The notes under the pieces are model-generated. The model did no database searches, had not been told where the DNA came from, and worked only from the letters and a program-made list of their open reading frames with translations. Below, piece by piece: positions 27,528 to 41,480 of a stretch of DNA of 64,000 nucleotides. This DNA is from Candidatus Pelagibacter communis. GTDB taxonomy: Bacteria; Pseudomonadota; Alphaproteobacteria; Pelagibacterales; Pelagibacteraceae. The position numbers and the translations under genes are program-made. Location: the NCBI RefSeq assembly GCF_001180185.1, contig NZ_CVSS01000043.1, positions 1-64,000 of the forward strand, given 5' to 3'. Each line of letters starts with the position of its first letter. Position 1 is the stretch's first letter.

Positions 27528-28189
27528 ATTATTACTTTCCAATCTGTTTCAAAAGTTACATAATTTACTTGTAAACATCTTCTTTCTTTGACTATTTTTT
27601 TCTTTTCCATTCCATGCCATGTATTAGGTCCACTAGTAAAAAGATATCCATAGTTATGCTTATAAGGAACAGTTTTTACTTTTTCTAATTTTTCGTTATA
27701 AAAATCTGTCCCTAATTCTTCTGACTCATTTTCATTATTTACAAAAATCAAACCCGACATTAGCTTTTCTTTAATATCACAATGAGGCTTTAACCAAAAA
27801 CCTTCTCTATCACAAATTATTTCTAACCTCACGTAAGAATTTGACAAATCTTTATTAATCATCTTTGAAATAGTTTGATGTACCTCTTTAGATTGAAGTT
27901 CATTAATAAATCTAACTAAATTTGGAAATTTATTTTTATTTTCTTTGTTAACGAAGCATCTAAATTTTATCGCTTCACCGCCTGAAGCTATTCCCTCTCT
28001 AAATTCAGCCGCTCCCCCATCAATTGCTCTAGTACCATCATAGTCAATATTATGTTTACTTACATCTGGAATATCAGCTTTAATAATTTCTTCTATAGCT
28101 GCATCTGTTAATGCATTATTGTATTCCCAATGATTAAATGGAAATTCATGTTTTTTTGATTGATTTTTTATTGAATTTAAAAATGACAT
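27524..28189 (-). CDS. 2-oxoglutarate/Fe(II)-dependent oxygenase-like protein
   Basis: The 221-residue protein shows the double-stranded beta-helix iron triad: His136 and Asp138 in KPHCDIKEK, His192 in TWHGMEKK, and a 2-oxoglutarate-binding arginine at 203/204. This makes it a likely 2OG-Fe(II) dioxygenase, but the substrate cannot be read from sequence. Homologs of this sort are often hydroxylases of small molecules or sugar-related substrates. It starts directly after, and shares one base with, the ELM1-like gene and is probably co-transcribed with it. No signal peptide is seen. Confidence 0.75.
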   Translation of the reverse strand: MSFLNSIKNQSKKHEFPFNHWEYNNALTDAAIEEIIKADIPDVSKHNIDYDGTRAIDGGAAEFREGIASGGEAIKFRCFVNKENKNKFPNLVRFINELQSKEVHQTISKMINKDLSNSYVRLEIICDREGFWLKPHCDIKEKLMSGLIFVNNENESEELGTDFYNEKLEKVKTVPYKHNYGYLFTSGPNTWHGMEKKKIVKERRCLQVNYVTFETDWKVII

Positions 28190-29130
28190 TATGAATTTAT
28201 TTTTTGTTTAATAATACTTGCTACTCTATTAGTTTCATCAAGTTTTTGATAGCTCCAATTTTCCAAACTATTGTCTAATTTTTTTATAATGTTTAATTCA
28301 CTAAATAATTCTCTGAATTTTCTAATTCTTTGATCATTTTTGTTTGTTGGAATATCTGCAAAGTAAATTGGTTTTCCAGTTAAAGCTGCTTCAGATATCA
28401 TTGAAGTTGAGTCGCATGTTATACATATGTATTTTGCTAAAGATAAGGCTGACAGGTAAGCTTTTTTATCTATAGTCTCTATTACAAGACTATTTTGCTC
28501 TAGTTTAATTTTAGATAATTCAATTATATTTTTTGGAGTTCTCATTGAAGGAATAACAATTCCCTGAAGATTATTTTTATTAACTAAGTCATTAAACAAA
28601 TTAAGAATAATCTGAATATTTTGTTCTGAGTATTTATAATTTTTTGTAGGCCCGCCTAGTATTAGTAAAAAATAATCTCTATTTGAGTCTAATCTATTTT
28701 TCAAATAATCAGCATGCTTATTAATTTCTTCTTTCGTAAGATAATGTATGGCACCTTTAGTACTTATTACATTTTTACCTTTCAAAGCATCGTGCTCTGG
28801 TGCAATAATAAAATCAAAATGATTTAAATCTACTTTTGGATCTTGAATATGAATATTAAATACTTTTTTATTTGATGTATTTTTTAAATGTATCGATGGA
28901 ATAACACTTTTACGACCACAAGAGATAATATAATCAAACTCATTTACACTGAGCTTTTTATAAACATTTTGTGAAATCGGTGTCAGCTTTGGAGGAATCA
29001 ATTCCCAAAAATTATTTAGTTCAACCGTATGGTGTGTAAAATCTAAATCTAAAGCTTTTGCCAATCCCTCAACCTGACTAATCATACCATGCATTCCTTG
29101 AGTTAATAATATGCCTTTTAATTTAGTCAT
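28189..29130 (-). CDS. ELM1/DUF1022-family protein (GT-B-like fold)
   Basis: This 313-residue protein resembles the ELM1 family, named for a plant mitochondrial fission factor but common in alphaproteobacteria with unknown role. Supporting text includes LTQGMHGMISQVEGLAKAL near residue 9, DYIISCGRKS near 69, LLILGGPTKNYKY near 153, and CDSTSMISEAALTGKP near 238. The last motif looks like the sugar-nucleotide region of GT-B glycosyltransferases, so an envelope-related transferase role is possible. Its stop shares a base with the oxygenase gene that follows. It diverges from trxB with a 21-base gap. Confidence 0.8.
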   Translation of the reverse strand: MTKLKGILLTQGMHGMISQVEGLAKALDLDFTHHTVELNNFWELIPPKLTPISQNVYKKLSVNEFDYIISCGRKSVIPSIHLKNTSNKKVFNIHIQDPKVDLNHFDFIIAPEHDALKGKNVISTKGAIHYLTKEEINKHADYLKNRLDSNRDYFLLILGGPTKNYKYSEQNIQIILNLFNDLVNKNNLQGIVIPSMRTPKNIIELSKIKLEQNSLVIETIDKKAYLSALSLAKYICITCDSTSMISEAALTGKPIYFADIPTNKNDQRIRKFRELFSELNIIKKLDNSLENWSYQKLDETNRVASIIKQKINS

Positions 29131-29151
29131 TAATTACTATATAGCTTTGAT

Positions 29152-33472
<4,321 letters not shown>

Positions 33473-33491
<19 letters not shown>

Positions 33492-34228
33492 TAATTACTG
33501 GAGGAGCAACTAGAATAGGTGCTGCAATAGCTGAAAAATTATCAGGAGCAAATAAACAAATTATTATTCATTATAATAAATCAAAAGTAAAAGCTGAAAA
33601 TTTAAAAAAGAGGCTTCAAAATAATGGTTCAAAAATTCATTTAGTAAAGGGAGATCTTAGTAAGGAAAAAGATATAATAAAAATTATTAAATTTGCAAAA
33701 TCAAAACTAAAATTTTTTGATTGTCTTATTAACAATGCCTCTATATTTGAAAATGATAAATTAGAAAATTTTAAATTTAAGAGCTGGGAAAAACATATTT
33801 CTATAAATCTTAAAGCTCCTGCTTTTTTATCAAAAGAGTTTTCAAAAAATGTTAGAGGCAAAAATAACAATATTATTAATATAATTGATCAAAGAGTATT
33901 TAAGCTTACTCCGTATTTTTTTTCATACACATTAAGTAAAACTGGCCTTTATACTTTAACTAAAACGAGTGCGATGAGCCTATCACCTGACATAAGAGTT
34001 AACGGGATAGCGCCTGGACCAACAATCAAAAATAAAAGGCAATCTGAAAAACATTTCAAAAATCAATATTTAGCTACACCACTCAAACAACAAGTTGATG
34101 TTGATGAGATTTGTAATGCGGTTGACTTTTTTATAAAAAACAGCTCTATTACTGGTCAGGTTTTAGCAATAGATAGTGGTCAAAGCTTGAATTGGCAAAC
34201 ACCAGATATAATTAAAGGCAAAGAATGA
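33473..34228 (+). CDS. Short-chain dehydrogenase, pteridine-reductase-like
   Basis: A classical short-chain dehydrogenase of 251 residues: NAD(P)-binding [12 protein letters not shown] near residue 9, NNAS near 87, and the catalytic Tyr-x-x-x-Lys near 152-156 (YTLSKTGL). [10 protein letters not shown] follows near 178, and the end [10 protein letters not shown] is typical of the FolM/pteridine reductase-like group. The next gene overlaps by 4 bases and is a dihydroneopterin aldolase, which supports a role in folate or pterin reduction. That role is inferred; SDR substrate range is hard to read. Confidence 0.82.
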
Positions 34229-34650
34229 AAAAAAATAATCTTAAAGTTGTTAAAATAGATAAGAACAAAAGCTTATTTAATTACGAGAAAAAAATTCTCA
34301 TTAATGAACTTATTCTAGATTTAAAGCTTGGATATTATGATTTTGAGAAAGAAAGAGCACAAAAAGTAAAATTTAGTTTGGAAATTGATTATCAAGATAA
34401 AAAGCCCTCAAACGATAAAGATCTTAAGTCCATTGTAAATTATGCAACTATTGTAAAATTAATAAAAAAACTTATTAAAAAGAAGCACTATAATTTTTTA
34501 GAAACTTTAGCTGAAGCAGTCTTTGATGAACTTTTTAAAGATAAGAGAATAGGTAAAATAATGCTCAAAATTGAAAAAATGGAAATTCTAAAAGAATGCT
34601 CATCGGTTGGTATACAAATTACCAAAAAAAGAAGTCATGATAAGTTCTGA
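34225..34650 (+). CDS. folB: Dihydroneopterin aldolase-like protein
   Basis: FolB converts dihydroneopterin to hydroxymethyl-dihydropterin in folate synthesis. The 141-residue protein carries the family pattern: [26 protein letters not shown] from about residue 27, with the Gly-x-x-x-x-Glu core, [11 protein letters not shown] near 74, the [12 protein letters not shown] catalytic helix near 92, and [11 protein letters not shown] near 114. It has about 22 extra N-terminal residues. The gene overlaps the SDR gene upstream by 4 bases and uvrC by 14. Confidence 0.88.
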   Translation: MKKNNLKVVKIDKNKSLFNYEKKILINELILDLKLGYYDFEKERAQKVKFSLEIDYQDKKPSNDKDLKSIVNYATIVKLIKKLIKKKHYNFLETLAEAVFDELFKDKRIGKIMLKIEKMEILKECSSVGIQITKKRSHDKF

Positions 34651-36472
34651 AATTGGTAAAGAGGTAATAAAAAAGGAACTACACCTAATTCCTAAACTTC
34701 CTGGTGTATACAGAATGTTTAATGATAAAGGGGATATTCTTTATGTGGGTAAAGCAAAAAATTTACCTAATAGACTTAAAAGTTATGTAGCAGAAAAAAA
34801 TCATATTATAAGAACTGAAAGAATGTTATCTCAAACAAGAAAACTTGAGATAACAACTACATCAAATGAAAGTGAAGCTCTACTTCTTGAGGCGAATTTA
34901 ATCAAAAAATATAAACCAAAATTTAATATTCTTTTGAGGGATGATAAATCTTTTCCATTTATTTTTATTGGCAATAAAGATAAATGGCCACAAATAAAAA
35001 GACATAGAGGGAAAAAAACAAAAGAAGGGTTTTACTTTGGTCCATTTGCATCTGCTGGATCTGCAAATTGGACTATAAAAATGATACAAAAAATTTTTCA
35101 TTTAAGAGTTTGTGACGATACAGTTTTTAAAAATAGAGAGCGCCCTTGTATTTTATATCAAATCAAAAGATGTTCTGGTCCATGTGTTGGGTATATAGAA
35201 AAAAATGAATACAAAAAAACAGTAGATGATGCGATTGAATTTGTATCTGGCAAATCAAGAAAAATTCAAAAAAGTCTCTCAGATCAAATGGAAAAGGCAA
35301 GCGATAAATTAGATTTTGAAAAAGCTGTAATTTTAAGAGATAGAATAAAATCTTTAAATATTATTCAATCATCACAAAGAATTAATGAAGCAAACTTAAT
35401 TGAAGCTGATGTAATAGCAGGTTATAAAGAGTCCGGTAAAGCTTGCATTCAGGTTTTCTTTTATCGATCAAAACAAAATTGGGGTAATCAAGCTTTTTTT
35501 CCAAAGCATGATCCTGATGAAAAATTAAGTGATATATTAAATTCCTTTATTTCTCAATTTTATGAAAATAAAAGTGTTCCATCATCAATTATAATATCTG
35601 AAGAAATCAAAGAAAGAATTTTAATTGAAAAAACTTTATCTCAAAAAGAGGAAAAACAAATCGATATATCCATTGCAAAGAAAGGATCAAAGTTGAAAGT
35701 AATTAATCAGGCAATTAAAAATGCTAAAGATAGCCTCACTAGAAAACTTTACGAAAGCCAGAATAATAGAGAATTATTTGATGCTGTAGCAAATAAATTT
35801 AATCTAGAGACAAATATTAATCTGATAGAAGTTTATGATAATAGTCATATCCAAGGAACTAATAGCGTTGGTGCATTAATCGCTTACGGAGATGAAGGAT
35901 TTATTAAAAAAAGATATAGAAAATTTAATATTAAGATTCAAAAGAATGAACAAGATGACTATGGTATGATGCGTGAAGTATTAAATCGAAGATTTAAAAG
36001 AGCCATACAAGAGAAAGACAACTACTTAACTTTTCCCGATCTAGTTATGATTGATGGTGGAAAAGGCCAATACTCCGTTGCAAGAGAAACTCTAAATGAA
36101 CTAGGGCTTCATGATTTGCCAATAGTTGCTATAGCTAAAGGAAAAAAAAGAAATAGTGGTAATGAAGCCTTTTTCCATAATGGTAAAGAATTTAAATTTG
36201 CAAAAAATGACCCTACTCTCTTTTTTCTTCAAAGAATAAGAGATGAATCCCACAGATTTGCCATAAGTGCTCATAGAGCTAAAAGAAAAAAAGGAATTAG
36301 CAAATCATTACTTGATCAAATTGAAGGGATAGGCTCTATAAGAAAAAGAGCATTGTTAAATCATTTTGGCTCAGCAAGAGCTGTCGAGTCTGCAAGCTTA
36401 GATGAGATAAAATCTGTAGAGGGTGTAGAGGAAAAAGTTGCAAAAAAGATATATAATTTTTTTCACGAATAA
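34637..36472 (+). CDS. uvrC: UvrABC excinuclease subunit C
   Basis: UvrC makes both incisions around a lesion. From the ATG at 34637 the protein has 611 residues: GIY-YIG nuclease domain ([22 protein letters not shown] near 18, for the 3' cut) and UVR domain (about 205-240) contacting UvrB. The RNase H-like endonuclease ([18 protein letters not shown] near 400, [10 protein letters not shown] near 477, for the 5' cut) and a helix-hairpin-helix end ([18 protein letters not shown]) follow. A TTG ten codons earlier would give more overlap with folB and lacks family support. It is followed by pgsA after 6 bases. Confidence 0.97.
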   Translation: MISSEIGKEVIKKELHLIPKLPGVYRMFNDKGDILYVGKAKNLPNRLKSYVAEKNHIIRTERMLSQTRKLEITTTSNESEALLLEANLIKKYKPKFNILLRDDKSFPFIFIGNKDKWPQIKRHRGKKTKEGFYFGPFASAGSANWTIKMIQKIFHLRVCDDTVFKNRERPCILYQIKRCSGPCVGYIEKNEYKKTVDDAIEFVSGKSRKIQKSLSDQMEKASDKLDFEKAVILRDRIKSLNIIQSSQRINEANLIEADVIAGYKESGKACIQVFFYRSKQNWGNQAFFPKHDPDEKLSDILNSFISQFYENKSVPSSIIISEEIKERILIEKTLSQKEEKQIDISIAKKGSKLKVINQAIKNAKDSLTRKLYESQNNRELFDAVANKFNLETNINLIEVYDNSHIQGTNSVGALIAYGDEGFIKKRYRKFNIKIQKNEQDDYGMMREVLNRRFKRAIQEKDNYLTFPDLVMIDGGKGQYSVARETLNELGLHDLPIVAIAKGKKRNSGNEAFFHNGKEFKFAKNDPTLFFLQRIRDESHRFAISAHRAKRKKGISKSLLDQIEGIGSIRKRALLNHFGSARAVESASLDEIKSVEGVEEKVAKKIYNFFHE

Positions 36473-36478
36473 AAAAAT

Positions 36479-37063
36479 ATGCTAAAAAAAATACCAAATA
36501 TACTCACTATCGGAAGAATTTTAATAGTTCCATTTTTTGTTTTAGCATTTTATTTGCCAGGTTTTTACGGAGATTTAACTGCTTTAATACTGTTTATAAT
36601 AGCATCATTCACAGATTTTTTAGACGGAATGTTGGCAAGACTTCTTGGAGAAGAATCTAAGCTTGGTGAATTGTTGGATCCAATTGCCGATAAGATAATT
36701 ATTGCAACTGCACTAATTCTTTTAGTAATGGATGGCACTATTAGAAATTATGAGGTAATTGCTGCAATAATTATTCTAACAAGGGAAATATTAATTTCTG
36801 GACTCAGAGAATTTTTAGCTAAAGGAAAAATAAAACTCCCAGTTTCAAACTTAGCAAAACTTAAAACTTTTTTACAAATGATTTCTATTGCACTCTTACT
36901 TTCTGGAGACACTGGAAATAAAATTATTAATTTTCAGGATTATAATGCTCAAACAATAGGGATTGTTCTGTTGTGGTTATCTGCTGGTTTAACTCTTTTT
37001 ACAGGATACGAATATATGCGTAGAGGAATAGACCATGCAATTTCTGAGGACAATAAGGATTAG
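36479..37063 (+). CDS. pgsA: CDP-diacylglycerol--glycerol-3-phosphate 3-phosphatidyltransferase
   Basis: PgsA makes phosphatidylglycerol phosphate, the committed step to phosphatidylglycerol and cardiolipin, in the inner membrane. The 194-residue protein has several membrane helices and the CDP-alcohol phosphotransferase motif D-G-x2-A-R-x8-G-x3-D-x3-D: DFLDGMLARLLGEESKLGELLDPIAD near residue 46. NILTIGRILIVPFF at the start and TREILISGLREFLA near 102 are further family marks. It follows uvrC closely. Its TAG interlocks with the ilvE stop in a 4-base TTAG overlap. Confidence 0.97.
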   Translation: MLKKIPNILTIGRILIVPFFVLAFYLPGFYGDLTALILFIIASFTDFLDGMLARLLGEESKLGELLDPIADKIIIATALILLVMDGTIRNYEVIAAIIILTREILISGLREFLAKGKIKLPVSNLAKLKTFLQMISIALLLSGDTGNKIINFQDYNAQTIGIVLLWLSAGLTLFTGYEYMRRGIDHAISEDNKD

Positions 37064-37941
37064 GCAGCTTTTTTATTTTTTACTAATAATTGATAACTTT
37101 CATTCAGGTCAATTATCATTTTACATACTTTAAATTGGTTTTCAGCAATACATGACACTGGTGTAACTTCTGCCGCTGTGCCAGTCAAAAAACATCCAAC
37201 AAAATCTTTTAATTCATCAGGACTAATTTTTCTTTCGTGAACTTTAATCTTTTTTGATTTTGCAATTTCAATGACTGTTCTTCTGGTTATTCCATCAAGA
37301 AAAGAGTCTGGAATAGGAGTGTGTAATTCATTATTTTTATCTTTAAAAAAAATATTTGCACCTGTAGCTTCAGCAACATTCCCCTCGTGATCTAACATAA
37401 GAGAGTCTGTGTATCCTTGCTTCTCAGCTTCATGCTTTGAAAGTGTACAAATCATGTAAAGTCCAGAGGCTTTTGTATCCCACGGTATAGTATTTGGTGC
37501 AGGTCTTCTCCAACTTGAAATATTTAGTTTAATTCCCTCAATCTTAAGCTTAGGATCAAAGTATGAGCCCCACTCCCATGTGGCTATTGCAACATGAATT
37601 TTTGTATGCTGTGCTGAGATAGCCATCATTTCACTTCCCCTCCAAGCAACAGGCCTTACGTATCCATTATCAACTTTCTGAGTAGAAATAATTTTTTTAC
37701 AAGCTGAGTTAATTTCATCTTCGCTGTATGGAATTTCAAAACCCATTCTTCGAGCTGAATGAAACAACCTTGAAGTATGTTCCTCTAACTTAAAAATCAA
37801 CCCATCATAGACTCTCTCTCCCTCAAAAACACAGCTAGCATAATGTAATCCATGGCTTAAAACGTGCACTTTAACATTTGACCAATCTACTAAGTCACCA
37901 TTGTACCATATTTTGCCTGATCTTTTATCGTAGGGTATCAT
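37060..37941 (-). CDS. ilvE: Branched-chain amino acid aminotransferase
   Basis: IlvE is a fold-type IV PLP enzyme that performs the last step of leucine, isoleucine and valine synthesis. The 293 residues show VHVLSHGLHYASCVFEGERVY near 25, RPVAWRGSE near 97, the PLP lysine in WDTKASGLYM near 158, EATGANIFF near 190, and CFLTGTAAEVTPV near 252. Length is usual. Its promoter appears to be TTGACA (37997-37992), 17 bases, TATTTT, giving a leader of about 20 bases. It diverges from the MarR-type regulator gene. Confidence 0.96.
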   Translation of the reverse strand: MIPYDKRSGKIWYNGDLVDWSNVKVHVLSHGLHYASCVFEGERVYDGLIFKLEEHTSRLFHSARRMGFEIPYSEDEINSACKKIISTQKVDNGYVRPVAWRGSEMMAISAQHTKIHVAIATWEWGSYFDPKLKIEGIKLNISSWRRPAPNTIPWDTKASGLYMICTLSKHEAEKQGYTDSLMLDHEGNVAEATGANIFFKDKNNELHTPIPDSFLDGITRRTVIEIAKSKKIKVHERKISPDELKDFVGCFLTGTAAEVTPVSCIAENQFKVCKMIIDLNESYQLLVKNKKAA

Positions 37942-37961
37942 GTTATGAAATATAAAAATTC

Positions 37962-37997
37962 TTACTGAAAAATATCTTTGTATCTATAATATGTCAA
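37962..37997. promoter_or_regulatory. Overlapping divergent promoters of ilvE and the MarR-RR-HK operon
   Basis: In the 72-base gap, the minus strand has TTGACA (37997-37992), a 17-base spacer and TATTTT (37974-37969), pointing at ilvE. The plus strand has TTACTG (37962-37967), 17 bases and a perfect TATAAT (37985-37990), pointing at the regulator operon. The two core promoters lie across each other, so RNA polymerase should not fill both at once. Matches are seen; activity is inferred. Confidence 0.5.
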
Positions 37998-38013
37998 TAT
38001 AACTTACCGTCAG

Positions 38014-38451
38014 ATGAAAGAACTCCTATATTTAAAAGATGAACAGTTAAAAGAACTGATAGAAAAATTATTTGTTGGATATAGAGAGGTATTTTCAGAC
38101 TCAAAAAAAATTCTTGATAAATATTCCATAGGTTTGGCGCACAATAAAGTGATACATTTACTGTCAATGTACGAAGGTATTTCAATTTCTGAATTACTCA
38201 AAAAACTAAAAGTAACTAAACAAAGTCTTAATAGAGTGTTAAATGATTTGATTAAAATTCAAATTATTGAGTTCAAGAAAGATACTATAGACACCAGAGT
38301 TAAACATGTATTTTTAAATGAAAAAGGAAAAAAAATATTCAGTGAAATTTTTCAAACGCAAAAAAGAAGAATACATAATGCCTTATTAAATTCAAAATCT
38401 GAAGAGGTTTTAAATTTTGAAAAAGTTTTAAAAAAGATTATAAATGGATAA
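38014..38451 (+). CDS. MarR-family transcriptional regulator (PetP-like)
   Basis: A 145-residue winged-helix protein of the MarR family. The DNA-recognition part is ISISELLKKLKVTKQSLNRVLNDL near residues 56-79, followed by a wing with DTIDTRVKHVFL. In Rhodobacter a MarR-like protein, PetP, is encoded just ahead of the response regulator PetR, and both are needed for cytochrome bc1. Gene order and neighbours match here, so PetP-like is a reasonable label, but the binding site and ligand are unknown. It overlaps the response regulator gene by 8 bases and diverges from ilvE. Confidence 0.85.
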   Translation: MKELLYLKDEQLKELIEKLFVGYREVFSDSKKILDKYSIGLAHNKVIHLLSMYEGISISELLKKLKVTKQSLNRVLNDLIKIQIIEFKKDTIDTRVKHVFLNEKGKKIFSEIFQTQKRRIHNALLNSKSEEVLNFEKVLKKIING

Positions 38452-39121
38452 TTTTTTAGCGCACATATTAGTGGTAGATGATGATGATGGTATAAGATCA
38501 TTAGTAAAAAAATATTTAAATGAAAACAAATATTTAATTACAACAGCTGATAATGCTGAAAATGCATTTGAAAAAATTCAGTTAATTAAATTTGACCTTA
38601 TAATTTTAGATATCATGATGCCTGGTAAAAGTGGTCTTGACTTTATAAAGGAAAACAAGGGTGATTTTGATACGCCAATAATACTATTGACTGCTAGAGG
38701 TCAAGCTAGTGAAAGAGTTAAAGGACTTGAAATAGGTGCAGACGACTATTTACCAAAACCTTTTGAGCCTAAAGAATTACTTTTGAGAATTAAAAATATT
38801 TTAAATAAAACTAAAAAAAATAATTTAAAACGGGTTATCAAATTTGAAAATATAAAGATAGATCTTAATAAACAAATTATATTCAAAAATGATTCAGAAT
38901 TTAAAATTAATAATACAGAAAAAATTATATTAGAAAAAATGATTAATAATCCTGGAAAAATTTTTGAAAGAATGGAAATAGGTAAATTGATTCATTTAGA
39001 TAAAGAGAGGTCTATTGATGTTATAATTACAAGATTAAGAAAAAAAATTGAATTAGACCCAAAAAATCCAAAATTTCTTCAAACAATAAGAGGAGCTGGT
39101 TATGTTTTATGGATTGAATAA
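38444..39121 (+). CDS. OmpR-type response regulator (PetR-like)
   Basis: A 225-residue two-component regulator. The receiver domain (about 5-120) has the acid pocket near Asp13/Asp14, phosphoacceptor Asp56 in ILDIMMPG, Thr83 and Lys105 in PKPF. The C-terminal winged helix (about 130-223) has the usual RSIDVIITRLRKKIE recognition helix and the IRGAGYVL end. It overlaps the MarR gene by 8 bases and the histidine kinase gene by 20, so the three are made together. Likely targets are envelope or respiratory genes; which of them cannot be read here. Confidence 0.95.
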   Translation: MDNFLAHILVVDDDDGIRSLVKKYLNENKYLITTADNAENAFEKIQLIKFDLIILDIMMPGKSGLDFIKENKGDFDTPIILLTARGQASERVKGLEIGADDYLPKPFEPKELLLRIKNILNKTKKNNLKRVIKFENIKIDLNKQIIFKNDSEFKINNTEKIILEKMINNPGKIFERMEIGKLIHLDKERSIDVIITRLRKKIELDPKNPKFLQTIRGAGYVLWIE

Positions 39122-40421
39122 ATTTATTAAAAATTTATTACCAAAAAGTTTATTCTATAGAGCATTACTAATTGTAGCAACTCCTGTAATTGTAATTCAA
39201 TTAATCATTACAATAGTTTTTTTTGATAGTCTTTGGATAAAAACAAACAAAGGTATGACAAGAGCACTAATAAGTGAAGTCAAAACTTTTATTGAAGTAT
39301 ACAATAATGATGATTACGACAAAAATGAAATAACTAATCTTTTTTCTGTATATCAAGATTTAAATATTGAATTCATCCAAAATGAAAAATTTGATTTTAA
39401 ATTTGATGAAAGGTGGTTTAGTCCTATCGATCGTACACTTAGAAGAGAATTAAAATCAAGATTTGGAATTAGTGAATATTGGTTCAATACAACTAACTAT
39501 AAAGAATTAATAGACTTAAGAATTAAATATCAAAATGGATATTTCAAGTTTTTGGTGCCAAAAGATAGAGTAACAAGCTCTTCTGCTAGAATATTTGGCT
39601 TATGGATTACAGTGCCTGCATTCATTATGGTGATCATATCCTTAATTTTTTTAAAAAATCAAACTCGCCCAATAACTGCTTTGGCAAAAGCTGCTGAAAA
39701 ATTTGGCAAGGGAGAAGAGATTGAGGAATTTAAGCCATCCGGCGCCTCTGAAATAAGACAAGCAGGTTTTGAATTTGATAGAATGAGAAAAAGAATATTA
39801 AGACATTTGAACCAAAGATCAGAGATGTTGTCAGGAATTAGTCATGATTTAAGAACTCCTTTGACCAGGATGAAATTACAAACTGCGTTTATAAAAGATA
39901 AAGACATCTCAAATAAATTAACTGAAGATATAAATGAAATGGAAAAAATGTTAAATGAATATCTCCAGTTTACAAGTTCATCTTACCTTGAAAAAGATGA
40001 ATTGTTTGATTTAAGCCATTTATTAAAAGAAATTGTAAAAAAATATAATAACGAAAATATCTCAAAAAATTTAACTGAGAGAATTTACCTCAATGGTAGA
40101 AAAAATTTGATTAAAAGATGTATCAATAATTTAATCGATAATGCTCTAAAATATGGAAAAAAAGTAGATATTGATCTATCGAAAAAAAACAACAGTATAT
40201 TTATTAAAATAGAGGATGATGGACCGGGTATTCCAGAAAAAGAATATGATAACGTTTTTAAACCTTTTTATAAAATTGACAAAGGAAGAACCGAGAAAAA
40301 ATCAAGTGTGGGACTTGGTCTTTCAATAGCTTCGGACATTATTCGATCCCATGGAGGAAATATTAAATTAGAAAAATCTAAACTTAATGGACTTGGTGTT
40401 AAGATTTTTTTACCTGTTTAG
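39102..40421 (+). CDS. Sensor histidine kinase (EnvZ/OmpR-system type)
   Basis: The partner kinase of the preceding response regulator. The 439-residue protein has two membrane segments (about 20-42 and 160-182) around a small periplasmic sensor of ~115 residues, a HAMP region, and the H-box GISHDLRTPLTRMK near 245 with the phosphorylated histidine. N-box NNLIDNALKYG is near 342, and G boxes EDDGPGIPE and GLGLSIA near 370-410. All catalytic motifs are intact. SAR11 genomes keep very few two-component systems, so this one probably controls something central. Its last 23 bases overlap ubiK on the other strand. Confidence 0.95.
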   Translation: MFYGLNKFIKNLLPKSLFYRALLIVATPVIVIQLIITIVFFDSLWIKTNKGMTRALISEVKTFIEVYNNDDYDKNEITNLFSVYQDLNIEFIQNEKFDFKFDERWFSPIDRTLRRELKSRFGISEYWFNTTNYKELIDLRIKYQNGYFKFLVPKDRVTSSSARIFGLWITVPAFIMVIISLIFLKNQTRPITALAKAAEKFGKGEEIEEFKPSGASEIRQAGFEFDRMRKRILRHLNQRSEMLSGISHDLRTPLTRMKLQTAFIKDKDISNKLTEDINEMEKMLNEYLQFTSSSYLEKDELFDLSHLLKEIVKKYNNENISKNLTERIYLNGRKNLIKRCINNLIDNALKYGKKVDIDLSKKNNSIFIKIEDDGPGIPEKEYDNVFKPFYKIDKGRTEKKSSVGLGLSIASDIIRSHGGNIKLEKSKLNGLGVKIFLPV

Positions 40422-40650
40422 TTTTCTTTTTTTTTTGAATTTTTATTTTTTCAATTTTTTTTTCTAAATTTTCTACTCTTTTAGATAAAACATCAAACTC
40501 ATCTTTGCTAGTAAGCTTCATTTTGAAGACTATTTCATCCCTTTTTGACTTTAAGATTGTTATAAATTCATTAGTTAAATCTCTTGACGAAATTATGCCT
40601 TGTTCAAATAATTTAGCAATCTTATCAAAAACAAATTTTGAATTTTTCAT
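40399..40650 (-). CDS. ubiK: Ubiquinone biosynthesis accessory factor, UbiK/YqiC-like
   Basis: An 83-residue protein of the BMFP/YqiC family: an amphipathic N-terminal part (FDKIAKLFEQGI), then a coiled coil with VLSKRVENLEKKIEKI near residues 53-68 and a lysine-rich tail. UbiK is a trimeric coiled-coil factor that helps aerobic ubiquinone synthesis at the membrane. The lone -VLS-RVE-LE- pattern is diagnostic for the family, though short length limits certainty. It lies opposite and between the kinase gene and lgt. Confidence 0.8.
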   Translation of the reverse strand: MKNSKFVFDKIAKLFEQGIISSRDLTNEFITILKSKRDEIVFKMKLTSKDEFDVLSKRVENLEKKIEKIKIQKKKKTKQVKKS

Positions 40651-40700
40651 ATATTTTCTCTATTACTTAATATATTTATATCTTACAAATATAATTTGTA

Positions 40701-41480
40701 ATGTTCATTAATAATTTTGACCCAGTAGCAATTCAAATTTTCTCATTTGAGATACATTGGTATTCATTTGCTTATATATTTGGGATAATAATAGGTTGGT
40801 ATTTAGCGAAAAAATATTTTGTATCACAAAATATCAAAACAAAATTTGATGATTATATAACATATGTAATAGTCGGTCTAATAATAGGAGGCAGATTAGG
40901 ATATGTGTTATTTTACAACTTAGATTATTACTTAGAGAATATTTTTGAAATATTAAAAATATGGAAAGGCGGAATGTCTTTCCATGGAGCAGTTGTAGGA
41001 ATTATTATTACAAGTTTTTATTTCTCAAAAAAAAATAATGATAATATTTTTGAATATTTAGATAGTATCGCATTAGTATCTCCAATTGGAATTTTTTTTG
41101 GTAGAATTGCAAATTTCATAAATTCAGAGTTATACGGTCATGAAACTTCATTACCTTGGGGTGTGAATTTCATGCAGATAGACGACCTGTATAGACACCC
41201 CTCTCAAATTTATGAGGCATTATTTGAAGGAGTAATATTATTTATACTTTTACTGTTTTTTTGGAATAAAGAAAAAAATAGAATTCCAGGAAAAATATCT
41301 TCTTTATTCCTAATTTCATATTCATTTTTTAGATTTATTATAGAATTTTTTCGTGTGCCTGATGATCAATTAGGATACTTAATTTTAAACTTAACTATGG
41401 GACAAGTAATAAGTATTGTATTCTTTATTGCAGGTCTTTTTCTTTACTATTTCATGAATGATACTCAAAAAAAAACATAA
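40701..41480 (+). CDS. lgt: Prolipoprotein diacylglyceryl transferase
   Basis: Lgt attaches diacylglycerol to the lipobox cysteine of prolipoproteins in the inner membrane. The 259 residues hold about seven membrane segments and the core marks: EIHWYSFAYIFG near 17, RLGYVLFYN near 66, GGMSFHGAVVG near 92 with the essential histidine, and the signature GRIANFINSELYG near 134. It is the first gene of an lgt-midA-pgeF set, each overlapping the next, which is a common alphaproteobacterial arrangement. Confidence 0.97.
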   Translation: MFINNFDPVAIQIFSFEIHWYSFAYIFGIIIGWYLAKKYFVSQNIKTKFDDYITYVIVGLIIGGRLGYVLFYNLDYYLENIFEILKIWKGGMSFHGAVVGIIITSFYFSKKNNDNIFEYLDSIALVSPIGIFFGRIANFINSELYGHETSLPWGVNFMQIDDLYRHPSQIYEALFEGVILFILLLFFWNKEKNRIPGKISSLFLISYSFFRFIIEFFRVPDDQLGYLILNLTMGQVISIVFFIAGLFLYYFMNDTQKKT

